DNA from: Methanomassiliicoccaceae archaeon UBA328
Lineage (GTDB): Archaea; Thermoplasmatota; Thermoplasmata; Methanomassiliicoccales; Methanomethylophilaceae
Assembly (NCBI GenBank): GCA_002506905.1
Contig: DAYM01000006.1
Coordinates: forward strand, 56,490 to 120,489
Length of the DNA stretch: 64,000 nucleotides
Direction: 5' to 3'
A program made the position numbers and the translations under genes. The notes under the pieces were generated by a model. It searched no databases. It had not been told where the DNA came from and saw nothing but the letters and a program-made list of their open reading frames with translations. Below, in pieces: positions 34,633 to 44,390 of this stretch (its first letter is position 1; every line of letters starts with the position of its first letter).

Positions 34633-35148
34633 ATGCTGTCACGACGGCAACAATCCAAATACCACCATTCCATCTTCGCCCTCATGCGCAATGTGACCGT
34701 CATAGGCATGAGGGGGAAGACCCCGTTCGATGCCCTTGTATCCCATTTCATATCCCTCGGCGGGGAATCCATCCTCTTGGACCCCGAAATGGTCTGCGGA
34801 AAGGACCACATCCTGTCGGCTGCCATGCATGCCGAGAGAGCGTTCCTGCAGGGACACCACCGTTCCAAGAACATACTTACCGAGACCATCCTGTACGCCG
34901 CATGCGACAGGCAGATCAGCAAGGCGATGAAGAAGATGGGGCCGAAACCCGGGAATGACGGATATGTTGCGTGTCTTTTCGACATCGAAGATCCCAAACT
35001 CGACGATATCGGGATGATCCGGGACGATTCGCTCTTCGAGATAACCGAAGACAAGGTCAGATCCCTGGGCATACCGTACGATCCCGAACTTCCGCTCGAA
35101 GAACAGGTCCTTGAAGCGGTCGCGATGGTCGACCTTCTGAAACAGTGA
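34633..35148 (+). CDS. cgi121: KEOPS complex subunit Cgi121
   Basis: Regulatory subunit of the t6A-forming KEOPS complex that binds the Bud32 kinase and the tRNA 3' end. The family pattern is present: HILSAAMHAERAFLQGHHRS, then ETILYAACDRQISKAMKKMG. 171 residues. The start is set at ATG 34633, just after the shared promoter; ATG 34684 (MRNVTVIG) is possible. Pcc1, a second subunit, lies at 9561. Confidence 0.8.
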   Translation: MLSRRQQSKYHHSIFALMRNVTVIGMRGKTPFDALVSHFISLGGESILLDPEMVCGKDHILSAAMHAERAFLQGHHRSKNILTETILYAACDRQISKAMKKMGPKPGNDGYVACLFDIEDPKLDDIGMIRDDSLFEITEDKVRSLGIPYDPELPLEEQVLEAVAMVDLLKQ

Positions 35149-35169
35149 AAAAAAAGGGCCTTTCGGCCC
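35148..35169 (-). terminator. Intrinsic-type terminator of the mevalonate entry operon
   Basis: On the minus strand GGGCC-GAAA-GGCCC (35169-35156) is followed by eight T. It sits ten bases after the DUF35 stop. On the plus strand the same hairpin, preceded by A8, overlaps the cgi121 stop region. Confidence 0.75.
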
Positions 35170-35178
35170 TTAATTTGT

Positions 35179-35583
35179 TTAATAGTCCGGAACGAACTTG
35201 AATCCGTAGTGGATGATACCGGCGGGTCCGTCCGCATCGAGCTTACGGAGCACTGCCCTTACGGGCATTCCGATCTCGATGTTCTCCGGCTCCACGTCCA
35301 CGAGCTGACCGGACAGGAGTATGTCGTCCGAGGTCTTCACCATTACTACGGCGTACGGTTTCTGCCTGTTATTGCAGTCCGGTGCCTCGTGAACGACCGA
35401 GAACGTGTATACGAATCCTTTTCTGTCCAGTTTCACGGGGGTCATCTTACCGATACTGTCCCTGCGGCACTTGGGGCAGAAGGAACGTGACGGGAAGTAG
35501 ATCTTGCCGCAGTTCTCGCACTTGGTTCCCTGAAGGTTGTACCTTCCCGGGATCTCTCTCCACTCTTTCGCTACAGATGCCAT
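35179..35583 (-). CDS. DUF35 OB-fold zinc-ribbon protein of the thiolase/HMG-CoA synthase complex
   Basis: 134-residue scaffold protein. The N-terminal rubredoxin-like zinc ribbon is CENCGKIYFPSRSFCPKC, followed by an OB fold (GFVYTFSVVHEAP, PYAVVMVKTSDD). In methanogenic archaea the DUF35 protein bridges acetoacetyl-CoA thiolase and HMG-CoA synthase so that the intermediate is channelled. The gene order here (HMG-CoA synthase, thiolase, DUF35) is the same. It touches the thiolase stop. Confidence 0.9.
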   Translation of the reverse strand: MASVAKEWREIPGRYNLQGTKCENCGKIYFPSRSFCPKCRRDSIGKMTPVKLDRKGFVYTFSVVHEAPDCNNRQKPYAVVMVKTSDDILLSGQLVDVEPENIEIGMPVRAVLRKLDADGPAGIIHYGFKFVPDY

Positions 35584-36752
35584 CAGATCACCTCCAGAAT
35601 ACTGACGGTGACAGCGGAACCGTTTCCTCCCGCCGACTGTGCCAGTCCGTATTTTGCATCCTTTACCTGCCTGACCTCGGCAGAGTTCCTGAGCTGCTCG
35701 GTGAGTTCCACGATCTGCGCGACGCCTGCCGCTCCGATCGGGTATCCTCTTGCCTTGAGCCCTCCGGAAGTGTTGACCGCGACATTGCCTGCATCGAAAT
35801 GCGTCTCCTCGTTGAGGAATGCCTTTCCTGCCTCTCCGGTCTTGTATATTCCGAGGTCCTGCATGGCCATGATACCGGCTACGGTGTAGTCGTCATGGAT
35901 CTCGGCCACGTTGATGTCCCTGGCAGTGATGCCGGCCATCTCGTATGCCCTTGCGGCCGCTGCCTGCGTTGCCTTGAACTCGGTTATGCAGTCTCTCTGG
36001 AACAGTGCCAGAGTGTCGCTTGCCTGAGCGACCGCAGATACTTTGACGTAGCTGTCGGTGTGCTTCTTGGCCTCTTCGAGAGGGCAGAGGATGATCGCTG
36101 CGGCTCCGTCGGAGATAGGTGCGCAGTCGAACATTCCCAAGGGGGTTGCGACCGCACCGGATTTCAGGACGGTCTCTATGGGGACCGCTTTCCTGAACTG
36201 TGCTCCGGGGTTCAATGCCCCGTGGAAGTGGCTGTTGACGGAGACCGCCGCGATCTCCTCGCGTGTTGCGATGTGATCGTGGATCATCCTCCTGGCTATC
36301 ATCGCATAGTTGGATGCCAGGGTTATTCCCATTCCGGCCTCCCACTCCGCATCTGCGGTGGCGTCCATGACGGAGTTGATCGATGCGTCGTCGAGATCGG
36401 TCATCTTCTCTGCCCCTCCGACCATAACGGTGTTATGGATACCGGAGGCAACGGCCATGACCGCCTCCCTGAATGCGACACCTCCGGATGCTCCTCCGGC
36501 CTCTACCCTTGTTGCGGGTATGTGGTTGGTCACCATACCGGAATAATCCGCGATAAGCGCATCTACGTGCTGCTGGTTGATGAAACGTCCTGCGGACATG
36601 TTACCGATGAACAGACCGTCGATCTCGTCTCCCGAGAGGTTCGCATCCTCTATGGCCTTCATTCCGGCCTCGATGCCGAGACTCCTGAAGGATTTGTTCC
36701 AAAGTTCTCCGAATTTGGTCGCTCCGACCCCTATGATTGCTACATCCCTCAT
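35583..36752 (-). CDS. Acetoacetyl-CoA thiolase (archaeal type)
   Basis: First step of the mevalonate route to archaeal lipids: two acetyl-CoA to acetoacetyl-CoA. 389 residues of the SCP2-thiolase-like archaeal class: start MRDVAIIGVGATKFGELWN, nucleophile Cys replaced at the usual place by VEAGGASGGVAF (see comment), HDDYTVAGIMAMQDLG and NTSGGLKARGYPIGAAG. The usual Cys of the VE.(C/A)(A/G)(S/A) segment reads Ala-Gly-Gly here, so the active-site Cys assignment needs a structural check. It is tightly linked with HMG-CoA synthase and DUF35. Confidence 0.82.
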   Translation of the reverse strand: MRDVAIIGVGATKFGELWNKSFRSLGIEAGMKAIEDANLSGDEIDGLFIGNMSAGRFINQQHVDALIADYSGMVTNHIPATRVEAGGASGGVAFREAVMAVASGIHNTVMVGGAEKMTDLDDASINSVMDATADAEWEAGMGITLASNYAMIARRMIHDHIATREEIAAVSVNSHFHGALNPGAQFRKAVPIETVLKSGAVATPLGMFDCAPISDGAAAIILCPLEEAKKHTDSYVKVSAVAQASDTLALFQRDCITEFKATQAAAARAYEMAGITARDINVAEIHDDYTVAGIMAMQDLGIYKTGEAGKAFLNEETHFDAGNVAVNTSGGLKARGYPIGAAGVAQIVELTEQLRNSAEVRQVKDAKYGLAQSAGGNGSAVTVSILEVI

Positions 36753-36756
36753 GTTA

Positions 36757-37809
36757 TCACTCCGACATCAGGATCTTTCCCTTGTACTTGGCATACGTTC
36801 CGTAATCCAGGTAGACGGGATTCTCCAACACCCTTTCGATGGTGGGTGCGTTCTCTCTCTTGTAGTTCTCGATCTCGTTCGTGACGGTGATGTCGAACGC
36901 ATCGCTTCCGGCTCCGGATCCGTACGATGTGACGAAGATCCTGTCTCCGGGTTTTGCATGGTCCAGTACGTTGGCGAGTCCGAGAGGGACGGCGCCGCTG
37001 TACGTGTTGCCGATATTGGGCGTGAGCAGACCGTACTCGATCTGCTCGGGCGTGAATCCGAGCTGTTTGGCGACCCTTGTGGGGAACTTTCCGTTAGGCT
37101 GGTGGAACACGGCGTAGGTGTAGTCCTCCGGTTTGGTCTCCATTGCCTCCATCATCATCTTCGCCGCGGAAGTGATGTGCCTGAAGTAGGCGGGCTCGCC
37201 TGTGAACCTTCCTCCGTGGAGCGGATAGGGCTGACCCTCTCTTCTCCAGAAATCGGGTGTGTCTGTCGTGAAGGACAGTGTCTTGTTGATCTTGGCGATG
37301 ATGTTCTTGGTACCGATCAGGTATGCGGCGCCTCCGGCCGAGGCCGAATATTCCAGTGCATCCCCGGGTGCTCCCTGGGATGTGTCCGCTCCGATGGCGA
37401 CACCGTACTCTACCATTTCCGATCCGACGAGACCCATACAGGCCTGGATACCTGCCGTACCTGCCTTACATGCAAATTCCATGTCGGCCGCGGTCATGGC
37501 GGGTGTCGCATCGATGGACTCCGCCACGATGGTAGCTGTCGGTTTGACCGCATAGGGGTGGGACTCGGATCCCACGTAGACTGCCCCGATATCCTCGGGG
37601 TTCACGTCAGGTACCCTTGCCATCATATCCCTGGCGGCCTCTGTTGCGATCGTCACAACATCCTCATCAGGCGACGGTACGGATTTCTGATAGATCATCA
37701 GACCTTTTCCCATTGCCTTGCCGTCTACTCCCCAGATCCTTCCGATCTCCTCGGGTTTGATCCTGTAACGGGGAACATACGCTCCGTAACTTACGATTCC
37801 TACATCCAT
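36757..37809 (-). CDS. Hydroxymethylglutaryl-CoA synthase
   Basis: Condenses acetoacetyl-CoA with acetyl-CoA to HMG-CoA. 350 residues, archaeal type: start MDVGIVSYGAYVPRYRIK, catalytic Cys in EFACKAGTAGIQACMG, His in AVFHQPNGKFP, and GNTYSGAVPLGLANVLD. It starts directly at the stop of the upstream HTH gene (TAAATG) and is followed four bases later by thiolase. Confidence 0.93.
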   Translation of the reverse strand: MDVGIVSYGAYVPRYRIKPEEIGRIWGVDGKAMGKGLMIYQKSVPSPDEDVVTIATEAARDMMARVPDVNPEDIGAVYVGSESHPYAVKPTATIVAESIDATPAMTAADMEFACKAGTAGIQACMGLVGSEMVEYGVAIGADTSQGAPGDALEYSASAGGAAYLIGTKNIIAKINKTLSFTTDTPDFWRREGQPYPLHGGRFTGEPAYFRHITSAAKMMMEAMETKPEDYTYAVFHQPNGKFPTRVAKQLGFTPEQIEYGLLTPNIGNTYSGAVPLGLANVLDHAKPGDRIFVTSYGSGAGSDAFDITVTNEIENYKRENAPTIERVLENPVYLDYGTYAKYKGKILMSE

Positions 37810-38502
37810 TTAATTCCCTTCCTTGAGCTTATTCATTCTCTGCACCAGTTCCTCGACCGAAAGCTCGGTCGCTACCAGCGGGATGCCCTCGAGCTTGGCC
37901 AGCTTGATCGCAAGCTGATCCGTCTCGTCGGGACGCTGATACACAACCATTGCAGGGGTGAGCGGATGTGCACGTATCGCCACCATCGGCGAACGTCCGT
38001 AATGGACATTCGTGAAGATGATGGCCCTTTCGATGCTCCATCCGTAGATCTTGAGATAATCCTCGGAACTCAGATTCAAAATTGCTTTGATGGAATCCAC
38101 GATCGTGTAACCGTAGATCCTTTTGACAGGCGTCTTCTCATTATTGAGATTCTTACCGTTTATGGCACTGATGAAGACATTCTCATCGATGCCGCGGTCA
38201 AACTCATCCATCGCAAGGATGCAATCCATGCGATAGTCCGGAAGATATCTGGAGATCACCGGCGATCCCTTTTCGATATCCAGCTTTATGAATGCCTCGA
38301 CCATCTTGCGGATGACCGTGACACCGGGCGATTTCCTGCGTCCGGACTCATAATCGCTGATAACGGAATGGGATATGCCCATGGCCTCTGCGAGTTCGTG
38401 CTGAGAAAGCCCGAACTCTTCCCTCCACTTCCGAATGGCCTTCCCCGGGTCTTGCGAGAGTGCGATCTCCCCGGCGATCTTTTCCTTGAGTTCGCCTACC
38501 AT
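37810..38502 (-). CDS. HTH regulator linked to the mevalonate operon
   Basis: 230-residue protein with an XRE-type helix-turn-helix at about residues 22-75 (FGLSQHELAEAMGISHSVIS, DYESGRRKSPG). The C-terminal domain of about 130 residues has no name I can give it, ending in LAIKLAKLEGIPLVATELSVEE. This arrangement, an HTH gene directly before HMG-CoA synthase, is widespread in Euryarchaeota. Its abutting position makes it a probable regulator of the same operon; ligand unknown. Confidence 0.8.
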   Translation of the reverse strand: MVGELKEKIAGEIALSQDPGKAIRKWREEFGLSQHELAEAMGISHSVISDYESGRRKSPGVTVIRKMVEAFIKLDIEKGSPVISRYLPDYRMDCILAMDEFDRGIDENVFISAINGKNLNNEKTPVKRIYGYTIVDSIKAILNLSSEDYLKIYGWSIERAIIFTNVHYGRSPMVAIRAHPLTPAMVVYQRPDETDQLAIKLAKLEGIPLVATELSVEELVQRMNKLKEGN

Positions 38503-38566
38503 CTGTCGAATACATCGAATTACATTATTTAATAATGTCGAATGTATAATCCGACAATCGACGGAA

Positions 38567-39979
38567 TCACATCAGTTTGGACAGCATATTCTCGATCAAT
38601 TCCCTGCGAAGGGCGTCCGCTACCGTCTTGAGGACCATGACACGCGCGAACTTCTTGTTGTTGGCGGGAATGACCGTCCACGGCGCATCAGCGGTGTTGG
38701 TGTACTCCATCACCCTGTTAAGGTATTTGTCGTATACCTCCCACTTATCGCGGTTGCGCCAATCCTCGTCGGTCAGCTTCCATTTCTTGATATCGCTTTC
38801 GGCCCTCTTGTTGAACCTTTGCAGCTGTTCGTCCGAAGAGATGTCCAGCCAGAACTTCAGAAGGATCATCCCGTCCTTGACCATGGCGGCCTCCATGGCG
38901 TTGATCTCGCCGGGCGCGCGGTCGTATTCCTCTTTTGTGCAGAGGCCCTCTATGGGCTCCACCATCATTCTTCCGTACCATGTACGGTCGAATATGGTGA
39001 TGTGCCCTATTTCGGGCATGGAATCGCAGAATCTCCAGAGATACAGGTGTGAAAGCTCTTCCTCGGTCGGTTTCTTGATCTGCCTGACGGAATAACCTCT
39101 CGGATTCAAAGCATGGGTCAGATGTTTGATGGCCGAACCCTTTCCGGCGGCATCCCAGCCCTCGAATCCGATAACGAGCGACCTGTTGCTTCCCGCAAGC
39201 AATGCCTGAAGCTCATAAAGATCGTCGGAATACTTCTCCAGCATCTCATCGTAATTGGGACATTTCCTGTCCAGCACCAATCCGTTGCGCGGATTGGGAC
39301 ATTTCTCGACACGCAGGGCCTTGGTCTTGTAAACGCCGTTCTGCTCCCTGTCCAGGAGACGCTTCTTGATAACGTCTACCACTTTGTTCACGGTGGATTC
39401 CACCTGGCCGACCTGTATGAGGTCCCAGGGAGCGTGCTCGGTATCCGTTTCCTTGAACATCCTGCCGGACATGTTCGACTTGAATTTCATGGGATCGATC
39501 TTATCCACTGAAAGGAACGTGTTCTCGACACACGGCGGCGGAGCGTAATCGTCACCGTATTTCTTGATGATCTCGGGAGAGGCATCGAGCATGATCTTGA
39601 TGACGAAAATCCCGTTATCCGTGAGGTATTTCTCAAGAAGATCGCAGGCTTCCGCCATTTTCCGGATCTCATCGTCATCGCCTTTGAATCTGTCGACCAT
39701 TGCGGCGTACCACGACCTGTCGAACAGCGAGAATGCACCCTTCTCGGGTGTTGCCTTGAGATATTCGAAAGAGATCTTTGGGCCGTTGACCCTGGGATCG
39801 AAATGATGGTACGATACCCCTCTGGGCTCCAGACATCTGAGCACTTCGTTGATCACTCTGTGGATCACTCTTCCGCTGCATCCCTCGAAAACAATCAGGA
39901 CAGGGATATTCTGAAAAAAAAAGTATTGCTGTATCTGATTCAGTTCCTCGGACGATTCTTTCGAAACCAAGGCTTGCAT
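38567..39979 (-). CDS. Double-domain polyphosphate:AMP/ADP phosphotransferase (PPK2 class II)
   Basis: 470 residues with two PPK2 kinase domains. The C-terminal domain has an intact Walker A (FEGWDAAGKGSAI), ITIFDRTWYGRMMVEP and LKFWLDISSDEQ. The N-terminal domain has a ruined Walker A (FEGCSGRVIHRVI) but keeps SLFDRSWYAAMV. In class II PPK2 enzymes (PAP) only the C-terminal domain is catalytic, which matches. The reaction is phosphorylation of AMP by polyphosphate, so it would recycle nucleotides from stored polyphosphate. Confidence 0.9.
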   Translation of the reverse strand: MQALVSKESSEELNQIQQYFFFQNIPVLIVFEGCSGRVIHRVINEVLRCLEPRGVSYHHFDPRVNGPKISFEYLKATPEKGAFSLFDRSWYAAMVDRFKGDDDEIRKMAEACDLLEKYLTDNGIFVIKIMLDASPEIIKKYGDDYAPPPCVENTFLSVDKIDPMKFKSNMSGRMFKETDTEHAPWDLIQVGQVESTVNKVVDVIKKRLLDREQNGVYKTKALRVEKCPNPRNGLVLDRKCPNYDEMLEKYSDDLYELQALLAGSNRSLVIGFEGWDAAGKGSAIKHLTHALNPRGYSVRQIKKPTEEELSHLYLWRFCDSMPEIGHITIFDRTWYGRMMVEPIEGLCTKEEYDRAPGEINAMEAAMVKDGMILLKFWLDISSDEQLQRFNKRAESDIKKWKLTDEDWRNRDKWEVYDKYLNRVMEYTNTADAPWTVIPANNKKFARVMVLKTVADALRRELIENMLSKLM

Positions 39980-40075
39980 GAGAACTCGGAGTGAGTTTTT
40001 TTCTTATTAATCTATGTCTGTGCCCGGTACCTTCGGTGGCATATCCTTATATCCGACAGATGATGATACCATATT

Positions 40076-40441
40076 ATGTCTTGCGACAACGACAATCATT
40101 TCTGTAAAATGTGTGCAGACATGGGCAATTTCGCCCCGGACACACTGAAGGCCATCAGAGACCTCGATCCCTGCTTCATGAGCACCCTCCACGAGATGGA
40201 CAGGTTCATGACGGAGGACGGTCCGATAGACAAGAAGCACAAAAGACTGATGGCGCTCTCATGCGTCTGCGTCAGGATGTGCGAGGATTGCGTCTATCCT
40301 CAAGCACAGATAGCCAAGAACTACGGTGCGACCAAAGGGGAGATCCTCGAGGCCGTACGTGTCGCCGTATTGATCGGCGGTGTGCCGGCCTGGTCCTGCG
40401 CAAAGAAAGGAATTGCGAAACTGTTCAACGACTGGCACTGA
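40076..40441 (+). CDS. AhpD-like / carboxymuconolactone decarboxylase family protein
   Basis: 121-residue helical protein. The CxxC of AhpD-like proteins is present in VRMCEDCVYPQAQIAKNYGAT, followed by GEILEAVRVAVLIGGVPA. The N-terminus also has CDNDNHFCKMCADMG with extra cysteines. The family works as thiol-disulfide or peroxide-linked reductases; the true partner is not in view. It converges with the Mg2+ ATPase gene. Confidence 0.85.
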   Translation: MSCDNDNHFCKMCADMGNFAPDTLKAIRDLDPCFMSTLHEMDRFMTEDGPIDKKHKRLMALSCVCVRMCEDCVYPQAQIAKNYGATKGEILEAVRVAVLIGGVPAWSCAKKGIAKLFNDWH

Positions 40442-40446
40442 GCCGT

Positions 40447-43076
40447 TCAGAGCAGTTCCCCAAACTTCTTCAAATATTCCTTTTTCACGAAATATGCCGC
40501 AATGAAATACGACAGACCTATGAACGGCAGGAACACCATGAACTGCCAGGGCATGGCCACCATTCCGAGGAACGAACCGATCGGCGTGAACGGCATCAGG
40601 GTTCCGACGATCAGCGCCATGAGCGATGCGAACAGGACGGGTTTGGATGCCCAGCTCTGGAAGAACGGGACCTTGGGCGTACGCAATATGTGTATGATCT
40701 GCACCTGCATCCAGAAGTTCTCGACGAACCAGCATGTCTGGAATAGGGCGGCATATGCTTCCGGATCGTCGATGTACTGACCGACGAACATCGGACATAT
40801 CATGAATGTCAGCAATGAGAACGTTATGATATCGGTCATCGTGCTGAGAGGGCCGAACCTTGTGAATATGTTCTTGAGCGATACAGAATCCCACTTACGG
40901 GGCTGTTTGACGTAATAATCCTCGACCTTATCCCAAGGGATCGCGATGCAAGAGATATCGACGATCAGATTGAACACCAGAATCTGCATCGAGGTCATCG
41001 GCTCGAAATCAAAGAAGATCGTGGCTATAATAAGAGAGATCATGTATCCGAAGTTCGCGGAAGACGTCATCTTCACGTACTTGATCGTATTGGCGTAGAC
41101 CTTCCTTCCTTCGACCGCACCTTCCCTCAAAATACCCAGATCCTTCTCTAAAAGGATCATGTCGGCTGTTTCCTTGGTGATATCGGCAGCCGTATCGACG
41201 GAGATGCTCACATCGGCGGCCCTCATGGCAACGACATCGTTGATACCGTCTCCGAGAAGTCCTACGGTATGGCCGTTGTCACGGAGAGCGGTAACGATAT
41301 GGGCCTTGTTCTGAGGCGTCAGCCTGACGAATACGTCGACCTTTTCCACCGCCTCTTTCAGCGAAGCATCGTCCATCTTGTCGATATTGCTTCCGACAAG
41401 GACCTCATCTACGCTTATGCCGATGCCCTCGCAGACGTATTCTGTCACGAATTCGTTATCGCCTGTGAGCACTTTGACCCCGACTCCGTGCTCACGGAGT
41501 TTCTCGACGGCATCTTTGGCCGTCTCTTTGATGGGGTCCAGAAACACGATGAAACCGGAGAAGATCAATCCGAATTCCGACTCTGCGGTCACATTGCCGT
41601 CGGATACGGGCTTGTATGCGACTCCGAGGACGCGCATACCTTTGGAACTGTACCATTCTGTAAGACCCAGGATATCATTTACCGCCCTGGGTGTGAGCTC
41701 CTTTATGATTCCTCCTTCCGCCTCGTAGGCGTTGGAGATCGCCAGCATTTCCTGGATCGCACCTTTGGATATGAATGTGCATTCTCATCCTTCTTCACAA
41801 CGACGGATGCCCTTCTCCTAATGAAATCGAACGGCACATCCCCCGCAAATTCGTAACCTTCGCAACTGTCGGCGATACCCGCATCTTCCGCATATTCGTC
41901 TATGGCCCAATCGATCTGATTCGTTGCGGATGAAAGATTGCTGCTGTTGAGATACGAAAGGATACCGACCCATTCGTTCTTGTTTCCGTATACGTCATGC
42001 GTCGACTCCACCGAGATACGGTTCTGAGTGATCGTACCGGTCTTATCGGTACAGAGAACATCCATTGCTCCGAAATTCTGGATGGATGTCATGTCCTTGA
42101 CGATGACCTTGTTCTTGGACATCTCCACGGCACCTTTTGCAAGGTTTGCGGATACGATCGTCGGAAGCATCTCGGGCATCAGTCCGATGGCAAGTGCAAC
42201 AGCAAGGATCAGCGCCTCCGGAATGGTGACATTCCCCTTGAGGACGCTGATGACGAACACTATCGGGATCAGCACCACCATGATCTTCAGAAGCACCGCG
42301 AGAACGGCTTTGCTTCCCTTGTCATATGTGGTCGACGACCTCTTTCCGGAGAACTTGTCGGTCATGGAACCGAATACGGTATCATCGCCGACGGCAACCA
42401 CGATGGCCTCTGCGGAACCCTCTATCACGTTGGTGCCCATATATGCCATATTGGAATGTGCCAATTCCGAATCCTTGTCGGAAATGTCCGCATCCTTTGT
42501 GACGCCTCCGGATTCTCCGGTAAGGGCGGATTCATCGACCTGAAGATGACTCGACGATATCAATCTGACATCGGCCGGGATCACATCGCCGGTATCGAGA
42601 CATATGATGTCCCCTACCACCAATTCCCTGGAATCGATCTCGATCTCGACCCCTTCGCGGCGGACCGTGATAATCGTCGACACCATGCTGATCAGTTTGG
42701 CTGCGGCCTTTCCGCTTTTCGTCTCCTGGACGAATGTAAGGATACCGCTGACAATGATCAGTGTGGTAATTACCACCAGCGGAGGCAGACCTCCGTCGGC
42801 CACGAAATACGAGAACAGTGCCAGCGCAGCCAAGACCGTGGTGAAGACATTTACAAAAGCATGATAAAGACGTTTGAGAACTATGTGTTTGTTACGATTC
42901 GTGACCATGTTCCTGCCGTATTGGATACGGGAGGTCGTGACTTCTTCGTTATAGTGGCCCCGCGGTCTGCTGTTGAACTCCTCCATGACCTTTTTCGGTT
43001 CATTTCTGGCAGCAAAATCAATCCTTTCTTCGGGTGTTAACGGACCTTTGACCACGAATGTGCGTATTAATATCAC
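40447..43076 (-). pseudogene. Mg2+-importing P-type ATPase (MgtA/MgtB-like), frameshifted
   Basis: The two parts together make a full P3B ATPase. The upstream part (43076-41703) carries the N-terminal cation-ATPase segment, four membrane helices, TGES in the actuator domain and the phosphorylation site DVLCTDKTGTITQ. The downstream part (starting at about 41775) carries VKVLTGDN, LLGDGINDVVAMR and the last membrane helices. Near 41770-41780 the frame changes: KDENAH runs into a shifted tail while -FISKGAIQEMLAIS continues in another frame. A one- or two-base indel explains it. The start may be the GTG at 43055 rather than the one at 43076, since a TATA-like run lies just upstream. As it stands no complete pump is made. 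Confidence 0.85.
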
Positions 43077-43085
43077 ATATTTAAC

Positions 43086-43622
43086 TCATATCGCAACCGA
43101 ATCCGGAAAACGTTCCTTCAGCCATCTGACGGCATAGTACGCCAGCAGACCGCACAGAACGCCCATTGCGGCCCCTCCCAACACATCGGTGGGATAGTGG
43201 ACGAAGAGATACAATCTGGAAAACATCATCAATATCGCAAAAGCACCCGCGATGACCGCCGCCCTGTACCTTTTGAAAAGACAGAAGACCGTGGCGGCCA
43301 TGACCGCGACCGCGGAATGGGTGGACGGGAACGACGGACTTACCGGCGCCGAGATCAGCAGTTCTATCGGATAGATCTCGAACGGACGCGGACGATCTAC
43401 GAGATATTTCAGGGCCGTATCGGCAAACTCTGCGGCAAGCCATCCTATGATGACCGCCGCACCTATCCAACGATATCTCTTGGAGACCAAAAGGACAGCA
43501 CCGATCAATGCGAAGACGAGACCGTAATCGGCAACAGCCGACACGGACACCATCAGGATATCGGCCGCAGAAGACCTGAGTTCCTCCTGTATCCATATCA
43601 GAATATCCAATTCCGCTCCCAT
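43086..43622 (-). CDS. PAP2-family membrane phosphatase
   Basis: 178-residue integral membrane protein with about five helices. All three phosphatase signatures are present: KYLVDRPRP, PSFPSTHSAVA and SRLYLFVHYPTDVLGG. Members hydrolyse lipid pyrophosphates such as polyprenyl diphosphate. In an archaeon this suggests recycling of the dolichol or polyprenyl carrier, but the substrate cannot be fixed by sequence. Confidence 0.9.
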   Translation of the reverse strand: MGAELDILIWIQEELRSSAADILMVSVSAVADYGLVFALIGAVLLVSKRYRWIGAAVIIGWLAAEFADTALKYLVDRPRPFEIYPIELLISAPVSPSFPSTHSAVAVMAATVFCLFKRYRAAVIAGAFAILMMFSRLYLFVHYPTDVLGGAAMGVLCGLLAYYAVRWLKERFPDSVAI

Positions 43623-43685
43623 TTCCTAACTCCTCAGCTGAAATGACCTATCGAGTACAAATACTCACATGTAGATTTCACTACC

Positions 43686-44390
43686 ATGGTCTCAAGAACC
43701 ATCAAATGCCCCAATTGCGGGGGGATAGTCAGATTTGACGACTCGCAGGATACCGGCATCTGCACCAATTGCGGATACATGTACATCTGCGAGACCTCGG
43801 AAGAGCGTAAGGACTATGTCGCATTGGCACAGGCGCAGTTGGATCTTGAGAACTATGACGAAGCCCTTTCTTTCGCCGGCAAGGCCATAACTCAGAACGA
43901 GGACGATCCGAGCGCATGGCTGATAGAGGGCATTGCCGAGCTTATGCTCTCGTCCGAGGCGGACAACTACGACAATTGCATCCAATGCCTGAAGAGAGCA
44001 GTGGAATTGAAATTCAACCTGGATACGGCCTTCTACATGGTGGACAAGCAGTTCATCAAATTGCGCGATCTAGCCGAAGGGCGTCTGAAGGATACCAACG
44101 ACAGATACTTTCTGGACCGCATAATCGAATATCCCGCCGCCGAGATAAGCATCATCAGAGGTATGACGGAAGGTACCGGTTTCGGGCAAAAGGCCGAAGA
44201 ATACATCTCTTCGATGCAGGTGATATCGCCTGTTTCCTCGAGGGAATACATGAACAGGGGATTGGAAACGGCCGTGATGATCAACAGGAAGCATGACGCA
44301 GTAAGACCGGTCGCCGTTCTGGATCTTATCTACTCCCTGAGAGCGGCACCCGACCGGGCCGAATGCATGACCAGGTCGCCGAGACCATGA
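43686..44390 (+). CDS. Zinc-ribbon plus TPR-like protein of unknown function
   Basis: 234 residues. Residues 8-37 form a zinc ribbon (CPNCGGIVRFDD, ICTNCGYMYIC). A TPR-like helical repeat follows (ALAQAQLDLENYDEALSFAG, AWLIEGIAELML). I do not recognise the family. The last residues (ECMTRSPRP) look foreign, and a helical protein continues in another frame at 44363. It may therefore be the first half of a frameshifted gene of about 385 residues, or the first of two overlapping genes. Confidence 0.6.
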   Translation: MVSRTIKCPNCGGIVRFDDSQDTGICTNCGYMYICETSEERKDYVALAQAQLDLENYDEALSFAGKAITQNEDDPSAWLIEGIAELMLSSEADNYDNCIQCLKRAVELKFNLDTAFYMVDKQFIKLRDLAEGRLKDTNDRYFLDRIIEYPAAEISIIRGMTEGTGFGQKAEEYISSMQVISPVSSREYMNRGLETAVMINRKHDAVRPVAVLDLIYSLRAAPDRAECMTRSPRP

